Shown here piece after piece: positions 58,575 through 64,000 of a stretch of 64,000 nt of DNA. This stretch comes from Roseiarcus sp963765375. Its GTDB lineage: Bacteria > Pseudomonadota > Alphaproteobacteria > Rhizobiales > Beijerinckiaceae. Below the pieces are notes generated by a model. It had not been told where the DNA came from. It did not search any database and saw nothing but the letters and a program-made list of their open reading frames with translations. The position numbers were made by a program, and so were the translations under genes. The DNA lies in assembly GCA_963765375.1 (NCBI GenBank), contig CAVXVZ010000003.1:372001-436000 (forward strand), given 5' to 3'. The first letter of the stretch is position 1. Every line of letters starts with the position of its first letter.

Positions 58575-61535
58575 ATGACCCGCCAGGACGTCAATCAGGC
58601 GTTGCTGCAGACCTCGTTTCTGTACGGCGCCAATAGCGCCTACATCGAAGCCTTGCAGGCGAAATACGAGCAGGACCCGCTTTCGGTCGAGCCCGGTTGG
58701 CGGGATTTCTTCGCGGCCCTCGGCGATGATCCGGCAAGCGTGGTCAAGACCGCGCGCGGCGCGTCGTGGCGCAAGCCCGATTGGCCGGCAACCCCGAAGA
58801 GCGATCTCATCAACGCGCTCGACGGCGACTGGCCGGCGACGGAAAGGGCGGTAGCCGACAAGCTGCGGGCCAAGGCGGCGGAAGCTGGGCCGAAGGCGGC
58901 CCCGACCGAGGATGAGATTCGCAGGGCGACCCGCGACTCGGTGCGCGCGCTGATGATGATCCGCGCCTATCGGATGCGCGGCCATCTCTACGCCAACCTC
59001 GACCCGCTCGGTCTCGAGCCGCAGAGGGACCACGAGGAGCTGCATCCCTCGACCTATGGCTTCCAGGAAGCGGACTACGATCGCAAGGTCTTCATCGATC
59101 ACGTGCTCGGGCTTGAATATGCGACCTTGCGTGAAATGCTCGCGATCCTCAGGCGCACCTATTGCGGCACAATCGGCTTCGAATTCATCCATATCTCCGA
59201 TCCGGCCGAGAAGGCTTGGATTCAAGAGCGCGTCGAGGGACCCGACAAGGAAATCCAGTTCACCAAGGAGGGCAAGCGCGCTATCCTCGGCAAACTGATC
59301 GAGTCCGAGGGCTTCGAGAACTTCTTCGACGTCAAGTTTCCCGGCGCCAAGCGCTTCGGCCTCGATGGCGCGGAGGCGATGATCCCGGCTCTCGAGCAGA
59401 TCATCAAGCGCGGCGGTCAGTTGGGCTTGCGCGACATCGCGCTCGGCATGGCCCATCGCGGCCGGCTCAATGTCCTGAGCCAGGTGATGCACAAGCCGCA
59501 CCGCGTCATCTTCCACGAGTTCAAGGGCGGCTCGGCGTCGCCGGACGAGGTCGATGGCTCCGGCGACGTCAAATATCACCTCGGCGCGTCTTCGGACCGC
59601 GAGTTCGACGGCAACAGCGTTCATCTCTCGCTGACCGCGAACCCCTCGCATCTCGAGATTGTCGATCCGGTCGTACTCGGCAAGGTCCGCGCCAAGCAGG
59701 ACCAACTCAATGACGTCATCGAGCGCTCGAAGGCGCTGGCGCTCCTGATCCACGGCGACGCCGCGTTCGCCGGACAAGGCGTGGTCGCCGAATGCTTCGG
59801 CCTCTCGGGGCTGCGCGGCCACAGGACCGGCGGCTCGCTGCACTTCATCGTCAACAACCAGATCGGATTCACCACCTATCCGCGCTATTCGCGCTCCTCG
59901 CCCTATCCCTCCGACGTCGCCAAGCTGGTCGAAGCGCCGATATTTCATGTCAACGGCGACGACCCGGAAGCGGTCGTGTTCTGCGCCAAGGTGGCGACCG
60001 AATACCGGCAGAAATTCCACAAGCCGGTCGTCATCGACATGTTCTGCTACCGGCGGTTCGGCCACAATGAAGGCGACGAGCCCTCGTTCACCCAGCCGAT
60101 CATGTATCGGCTGATCCGCTCGCATCCGACGACGCTTCAGATCTACGCCAACAAGCTTATTGCCGAGGGCATCGTCGCCCGGGACGAGGTCGACAAGATG
60201 CGCGCCGACTGGCGCCAACGGCTCGATGCGGAATTCGAGGCCGGCCAATCTTATTCGGCCAACAAGGCCGATTGGCTCGACGGCCGCTGGTCGGGCGTCA
60301 AGGCCGCGCAGGACACCGATGACGCTCGCCGTGGCCAGACTGGGGTCGAACTCGAGCGGCTGAGGCAGATCGGCGAGCGGATCACCGCGGCGCCGGAAAG
60401 CTTCAACATCCATAAGACCATTCAGCGCTTCCTCGACAACCGTCGCGCGGCGATCATGAGCGGCGACGGCATCGACTGGTCCACCGCCGAGGCGCTCGCC
60501 GTCGGTTCGCTGCTCGACGATGGCTTTCCGGTGCGGCTTTCTGGCCAGGACAGCGAACGCGGCACCTTCTCGCAGCGCCATTCGGTGCTGATCGATCAGC
60601 AGACCGAAGCGCGCTATATCCCGCTGAACCACATTCGTGACGGGCAGGCGCGCTACGAGGTCATCAACTCGATGCTGTCGGAAGAGGCGGTGCTTGGCTT
60701 CGAATACGGCTATTCGCTCGCTGAGCCGAACGCTCTCGTCCTGTGGGAGGCGCAGTTTGGCGACTTCGCCAACGGCGCGCAGGTCGTGTTCGACCAGTTC
60801 ATCTCGGCTGGCGAGCGCAAATGGCTGCGCATGTCGGGCCTCGTGTGCATGCTCCCGCACGGCTACGAGGGTCAGGGGCCGGAACATTCGTCCGCGCGTC
60901 TGGAGCGTTATCTGCAGCTCTGCGCCGAGGACAACATGCAGGTCGTCGCGTGCACGACTCCGGCCAACTTCTTTCACGCGCTGAGACGGCAGCTCAAGCG
61001 TGAATTCCGCAAGCCATTGATTGCGATGACCCCGAAGTCGATGCTGCGCAGCAAGCGCGCCGTCTCCAACCTCGAGGCTTTCGGCCCGGGAACGTCGTTC
61101 CACCGTCTGTTGTGGGATCACGCGGAGACGCACAAAGGCGAGAAGATCACGCTCGCCAAGGACGACAAGATCCGCCGCGTCGTGCTCTGCTCCGGCAAGG
61201 TCTATTATGATCTTTACGACGAGCGCGAGAAGCGGGGGATCGACGACGTCTACCTGTTGCGGATCGAGCAGCTCTATCCATTCCCGGCGAAGGCGTTGTT
61301 GAAGGAGCTATCGCGCTTCAAGCAGGCGGAGATTGTCTGGTGCCAGGAGGAGCCCAAGAACATGGGCGCCTGGAGCTTCGTCGAGACCTATCTCGAATGG
61401 GTGCTGGCGCAGATCGGCGGCAAATCGAAGCGCCCGCGCTACGCGGGGCGTCCTGCGTCGGCCTCGACCGCGACTGGGCTCATGTCGAAGCACCTGGCGC
61501 AGCTCAAGGCGTTCCTCGACGAAAGCTTGTCGTAG
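58575..61535 (+). CDS. sucA: 2-oxoglutarate dehydrogenase, E1 component
   Basis: A 986-residue thiamine-diphosphate enzyme that decarboxylates 2-oxoglutarate and loads succinyl on SucB. The N-terminal SFLYGANSAYIEALQAKYEQ is the E2-binding helix region; DIALGMAHRGRLNVLSQVMH, HLGASSDREFDGNSVHLSLT and HGDAAFAGQGVVAECFGLSG are ThDP and substrate blocks, and SQRHSVLIDQQTEARYIPLN, EAVLGFEYGYSLAEPNALVL and GQGPEHSSARLERYLQLCAE form the C-terminal half. An AGGAG lies seven bases upstream of the ATG. It is followed by a YciI-like gene and then sucB. Confidence 0.97.
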   Translation: MTRQDVNQALLQTSFLYGANSAYIEALQAKYEQDPLSVEPGWRDFFAALGDDPASVVKTARGASWRKPDWPATPKSDLINALDGDWPATERAVADKLRAKAAEAGPKAAPTEDEIRRATRDSVRALMMIRAYRMRGHLYANLDPLGLEPQRDHEELHPSTYGFQEADYDRKVFIDHVLGLEYATLREMLAILRRTYCGTIGFEFIHISDPAEKAWIQERVEGPDKEIQFTKEGKRAILGKLIESEGFENFFDVKFPGAKRFGLDGAEAMIPALEQIIKRGGQLGLRDIALGMAHRGRLNVLSQVMHKPHRVIFHEFKGGSASPDEVDGSGDVKYHLGASSDREFDGNSVHLSLTANPSHLEIVDPVVLGKVRAKQDQLNDVIERSKALALLIHGDAAFAGQGVVAECFGLSGLRGHRTGGSLHFIVNNQIGFTTYPRYSRSSPYPSDVAKLVEAPIFHVNGDDPEAVVFCAKVATEYRQKFHKPVVIDMFCYRRFGHNEGDEPSFTQPIMYRLIRSHPTTLQIYANKLIAEGIVARDEVDKMRADWRQRLDAEFEAGQSYSANKADWLDGRWSGVKAAQDTDDARRGQTGVELERLRQIGERITAAPESFNIHKTIQRFLDNRRAAIMSGDGIDWSTAEALAVGSLLDDGFPVRLSGQDSERGTFSQRHSVLIDQQTEARYIPLNHIRDGQARYEVINSMLSEEAVLGFEYGYSLAEPNALVLWEAQFGDFANGAQVVFDQFISAGERKWLRMSGLVCMLPHGYEGQGPEHSSARLERYLQLCAEDNMQVVACTTPANFFHALRRQLKREFRKPLIAMTPKSMLRSKRAVSNLEAFGPGTSFHRLLWDHAETHKGEKITLAKDDKIRRVVLCSGKVYYDLYDEREKRGIDDVYLLRIEQLYPFPAKALLKELSRFKQAEIVWCQEEPKNMGAWSFVETYLEWVLAQIGGKSKRPRYAGRPASASTATGLMSKHLAQLKAFLDESLS

Positions 61536-61591
61536 GATATTTGGCGCAAGGGATGCAAGGCGAACGGCGCGACAGGGGAAGCGAGTTCGAC

Positions 61592-61927
61592 ATGCCCCAT
61601 TACCTCTGCAAGCTCAGGCCGCCACGGTTGACGTTCGTGGACGACATGACGCCCGACGAGGCGGTTCTCATGCGCGCGCATCGCGAATACTGGACGCCCC
61701 GGGTGGAGACGGGCGTGGTGGTGGCCATGGGCCCGGTCGCCGATCCGGCCGGCGGCTACGGCGTTGCGATCATCGAAGCGGCTTCCGTGACCGCGCTCGA
61801 GGCGATGCTGCGGGCCGATCCAGTCATCGCCGCCGGACGCGGATTTGCCTATGAAAATTTCCCCATGCCGGCGATCGCGGTCCGCCCGAGCTTGCCGCTC
61901 GCGCCGATTACCTCCGTCACTCCCTAG
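61592..61927 (+). CDS. YciI-like protein between sucA and sucB
   Basis: A 111-residue protein of the YCII-related ferredoxin-like fold. MPHYLCKLRPPRLTFVDDMT starts the first strand, then VLMRAHREYWTPRVETGVVV and AMGPVADPAGGYGVAIIEAA, with VTALEAMLRADPVIAAGRGF closing the fold; the usual His-Asp pair of YciI is seen only as the His in RAHREYW. AGGGGAAG lies ten bases before the ATG at 61592. The function is unknown. Being inside the odh operon, it may support lipoyl-complex or 2-oxo-acid metabolism, but nothing in the sequence proves it. Confidence 0.78.
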   Translation: MPHYLCKLRPPRLTFVDDMTPDEAVLMRAHREYWTPRVETGVVVAMGPVADPAGGYGVAIIEAASVTALEAMLRADPVIAAGRGFAYENFPMPAIAVRPSLPLAPITSVTP

Positions 61928-61952
61928 GACATAGAGAAGGGCGCCTCCCGGC

Positions 61953-63206
61953 GTGACTGACATGGCGATTGAAATCCGGGTTCCGACGTTGGGAGAATTG
62001 ATCAGCGAGGCGACGGTCGGCAAATGGTTCAAGAAGGCCGGCGAGCCCGTGCGGGCCGACGAGCCGCTGGTCGAACTCGAAACCGACAAGGTGACGCTTG
62101 AGGTCAACGCGCCGGGCGCGGGCGTCTTGAGCGAGATCACCGCCGAAACCGGCCAGACGGTCGCGATCGGCGCGCTTCTCGGCCAGCTCTCGGGCGGAGC
62201 GGCGGCGCCCGCCGCGGCGCCCGCTCGGGCGGCGACGGCCAAAGCCGCCCCGGCTCCCGCTCCGCCTGCGGCGATGCCGGCAGCGCCTTCCGCGGCCAAG
62301 ATCGCCGCGGAGGAGAAGATCAATCTCGGCTCCGTCGCGGGGAGCGGAAAGCGCGGTCAGGTGCTCAAGGCCGACGTGCTCTCGGCCGCGGCGGCGAACG
62401 CATCCGCGCCAGTCGTCGCGCGGACGCCGGTTCAGGCGCCCGCGCCCGTTCCGGCCCCGGCGCCCGCGCCCGTCTCGCCGGCGCGCTCAACCACGCCCGA
62501 CGACAGCGCCCGCGAAGAGCGGGTGCGGATGACCAAGCTGCGGCAGACGATCGCGCGCCGCCTCAAGGACGCGCAGAACACCGCCGCGATGCTCACGACC
62601 TTCAACGAAGTCGACATGAGCGAGGTGATGGCGTTGCGCGCCCGGTACAAGGACGCGTTCGAGAAAAAGCACGGCGCCAAGCTTGGCTTCATGGGCTTTT
62701 TCGTCAAGGCCTGCGTTCAGGCGCTTAAGGAAATCCCGGCCGTCAACGCTGAGATCGACGGCGCCGACCTCGTCTACAAGAACTATTATCATGTCGGCAT
62801 CGCCGTGGGCACCGACAAGGGGCTCATCGTGCCGGTGGTGCGCGACGCCGACAGGCTTTCGATCGCCGAGATCGAGAAGACGATCGCCGATCTCGGAAGG
62901 CGCGCCCGCGAGGGTCAACTCAAGCTCGAGGAGTTGCAGGGCGGGACTTTCACCATCACCAATGGCGGCATTTACGGCTCGCTGATGTCGACGCCGATCC
63001 TCAACGCGCCGCAGTCGGGCATCCTCGGCATGCACAAGATCCAGGAGCGGCCGGTCGCGGTTGGCGGCAAAGTCGAAGTCCGGCCAATGATGTATCTGGC
63101 GCTGAGCTACGACCATCGGATCGTCGACGGCAGGGAGGCGGTGACTTTCCTCGTTCGCGTCAAGGAAGCGCTCGAAGACCCTGCACGGCTCGTGCTAGAC
63201 CTCTGA
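61953..63206 (+). CDS. sucB: Dihydrolipoyl succinyltransferase, E2 of 2-oxoglutarate dehydrogenase
   Basis: A 417-residue acyltransferase. The lipoyl domain (about 1-80) has the lipoylated Lys in LVELETDKVTLEVNAPGAG. An Ala/Pro linker leads to the E3/E1-binding domain (INLGSVAGSGKRGQVLKADV), a second linker, and the catalytic domain with MTKLRQTIARRLKDAQNTAA, GTFTITNGGIYGSLMSTPIL and the active-site YDHRIVDGREAVTFLV (His, Asp). It transfers succinyl to CoA in the core of the complex. The GTG at 61953 is used, with AAGGG eleven bases upstream; the ATG three codons on is equally good. Confidence 0.96.
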   Translation: MTDMAIEIRVPTLGELISEATVGKWFKKAGEPVRADEPLVELETDKVTLEVNAPGAGVLSEITAETGQTVAIGALLGQLSGGAAAPAAAPARAATAKAAPAPAPPAAMPAAPSAAKIAAEEKINLGSVAGSGKRGQVLKADVLSAAAANASAPVVARTPVQAPAPVPAPAPAPVSPARSTTPDDSAREERVRMTKLRQTIARRLKDAQNTAAMLTTFNEVDMSEVMALRARYKDAFEKKHGAKLGFMGFFVKACVQALKEIPAVNAEIDGADLVYKNYYHVGIAVGTDKGLIVPVVRDADRLSIAEIEKTIADLGRRAREGQLKLEELQGGTFTITNGGIYGSLMSTPILNAPQSGILGMHKIQERPVAVGGKVEVRPMMYLALSYDHRIVDGREAVTFLVRVKEALEDPARLVLDL

Positions 63207-63245
63207 AGCGGTTGGCCTCAGGGGCGAGCTGGCGGGGAGGATCTC

Positions 63246-63635
63246 ATGAGCGAACTGACGTGTCTGGAACTGAGCGTGTTGTTGTGGGTGGCGCATGTTC
63301 TCACCCAGGCGATCATCGCGCGGGGGGAATTTGGCGATGCATTTTTGTTCACGCCGCGCGACACCCAGCCGGTCGCCAAAGGCCTTGCCTGCGGCCGGGC
63401 GACGCGCGCGCTTGGCAACTATGTCGAGAATTACGGTCCGTTCATCGTGCTTGCTCTGGCGCTGATCGCGACCGGACAAGCAGGCGGCCTCGGCGCGGTC
63501 GGGGCGACCATCTGGATTCTCGCCCGCATCGTCTACTTGCCGGTCTACCTGATGGGCGTCATCTACGTCCGCACCGCGCTTTGGGCGATTTCGGTCATCG
63601 GGCTCTTGATGATGCTCTACCGTCTCGTCGTCTGA
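63246..63635 (+). CDS. MAPEG family membrane protein
   Basis: A 129-residue inner-membrane protein with four helices (LELSVLLWVAHVLTQAIIA, YGPFIVLALALIATGQAGG, GATIWILARIVYLPVYLMG, ALWAISVIGLLMMLYRLVV). The ATRALGNYVENYGPFIVLA block, with the conserved Arg-Ala...Asn...Glu/Asn, is the MAPEG signature of glutathione- and eicosanoid-metabolising membrane proteins. GGGAGG lies seven bases before the ATG at 63246. It follows sucB by 39 bases and may be read through from it. Its bacterial role is not known. Confidence 0.85.
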   Translation: MSELTCLELSVLLWVAHVLTQAIIARGEFGDAFLFTPRDTQPVAKGLACGRATRALGNYVENYGPFIVLALALIATGQAGGLGAVGATIWILARIVYLPVYLMGVIYVRTALWAISVIGLLMMLYRLVV

Positions 63636-63787
63636 GCGGCGGGTCGTCGCCTATCGAAGCGGCGCCCTACGGGACCTTCCGGCGCGGCAGCGAGAGCCGC
63701 GTCGACGCGCCCGGCTAGAAACGCGTAGCGCCCGGAGATGTGGCGGGACTCATCTCGAGACGCTGCCTTGCCATTGTGGAGGACGAC

Positions 63788-64000
63788 TTGCCTGTCGTCG
63801 CGGTTGTCGATGGAGTAAAAATCACATTCTTCGCGAACGAGCACCCACCTCCGCATTTTCACGCCATGATTGCCGAGCATCGCGCTGTGATCGATATTGT
63901 CGCCCTAAGGGTCACTGCGGGGTCGCTGCCGACGGCTAAGCGCGCCAAGGTACTATCTTGGGCCGGACCTCGCAAGGAGGCGCTGCTGGAACGTTTCGCC
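63788..64000 (+). CDS. DUF4160 family protein (N-terminal part; runs off the right edge)
   Basis: A TTG at 63788, with GGAGG five bases upstream, opens a frame that stays open for 71 codons to the window end. The N-terminus reads PVVAVVDGVKITFFANEHPP, then PHFHAMIAEHRAVIDIVALR, the DUF4160 signature (NEHxPPHFHAxYGExxA). Members are small and are usually followed by a DUF2442 gene, a pair suspected to be toxin-antitoxin-like; whether DUF2442 follows cannot be seen. The plus-strand frame is preferred over an overlapping minus-strand frame at 63617-63880 because of this signature. Confidence 0.8.
   Translation, partial: MPVVAVVDGVKITFFANEHPPPHFHAMIAEHRAVIDIVALRVTAGSLPTAKRAKVLSWAGPRKEALLERFA

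Noticed and set aside
58542..61133. 863-codon open frame on the minus strand
   Set aside because: It lies wholly antisense to sucA, which has all family motifs; GC-rich codons leave the reverse frame open.
63617..63880. 87-codon minus-strand frame at the right end
   Set aside because: The opposite strand encodes a clear DUF4160 signature with its own ribosome site.

Overview
The window is chromosomal DNA from a GC-rich alphaproteobacterium, most likely of the order Rhizobiales/Hyphomicrobiales. Supporting signs are the mdh-sucC-sucD-sucA-sucB order, the sspB / DUF4169 / ribbon-helix-helix trio, a RibB with an N-terminal helix-turn-helix and a degenerate RibA half, the ECF sigma / anti-sigma / cytochrome c / metallophosphoesterase cluster, and GANTC (CcrM) sites. 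The assignment is from gene content only. No rRNA, tRNA or CRISPR array was found.

Layout. 1-7 kb: glutathione transferase, small secreted protein, cysteine-cluster protein, a frameshifted histone-deacetylase-like gene, an orphan AAA ATPase, RibB and an MDR reductase. 7-19.9 kb: an IS-rich stretch with one ISNCY-type element beside an IS5-like remnant and two nearly identical IS1182-type elements in the same orientation. Between and around them lie a methyltransferase, a secreted phytochelatin-synthase-like protein, a glycosyltransferase, penicillin-binding protein 1A and the DNA polymerase clamp DnaN. The second IS1182 copy splits a methyltransferase gene whose two halves can be rejoined exactly at a duplicated CTAG. 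20-27 kb: nucleoside phosphorylase, then a tightly packed minus-strand run of acyl-CoA dehydrogenases, pyroglutamyl peptidase, GlcNAc kinase, NagA and glycerate kinase. 27-31 kb: a GT4 glycosyltransferase and a glycogen-debranching-type enzyme.

31-36.4 kb is the most unusual region. A 1005-residue NRPS-like protein (adenylation, carrier, thioesterase with Cys as nucleophile, and a C-terminal beta-sandwich) overlaps a HExxH peptide-modification protein. Divergent from them is a 20-residue open reading frame built of two copies of a 9-residue unit, then a frameshifted and an intact copy of a small protein with a conserved acidic N-terminus followed by an isolated S74 self-cleaving (tail-spike chaperone) domain. 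I propose this as a candidate undescribed peptide-modifying system; that is inference.

36.4-49.4 kb: hydroxypyruvate isomerase, a truncated membrane-protein gene ending in a dispersed repeat, a large AsmA protein, sspB and partners, a secreted trypsin-like protease, the sigma / anti-sigma cluster, a GreA-like factor and small proteins. 49.4-64 kb: citramalate synthase, a GNAT acetyltransferase and CysRS on the minus strand, then arginase and the TCA-cycle block mdh-sucC-[vapBC]-sucD-sucA-YciI-sucB, a MAPEG protein and the start of a DUF4160 gene. A VapBC toxin-antitoxin pair sits between sucC and sucD. The mdh gene and the histone-deacetylase gene each carry one extra A in the same CGA(A)CTCGG context, which looks more like a systematic read error than real decay.
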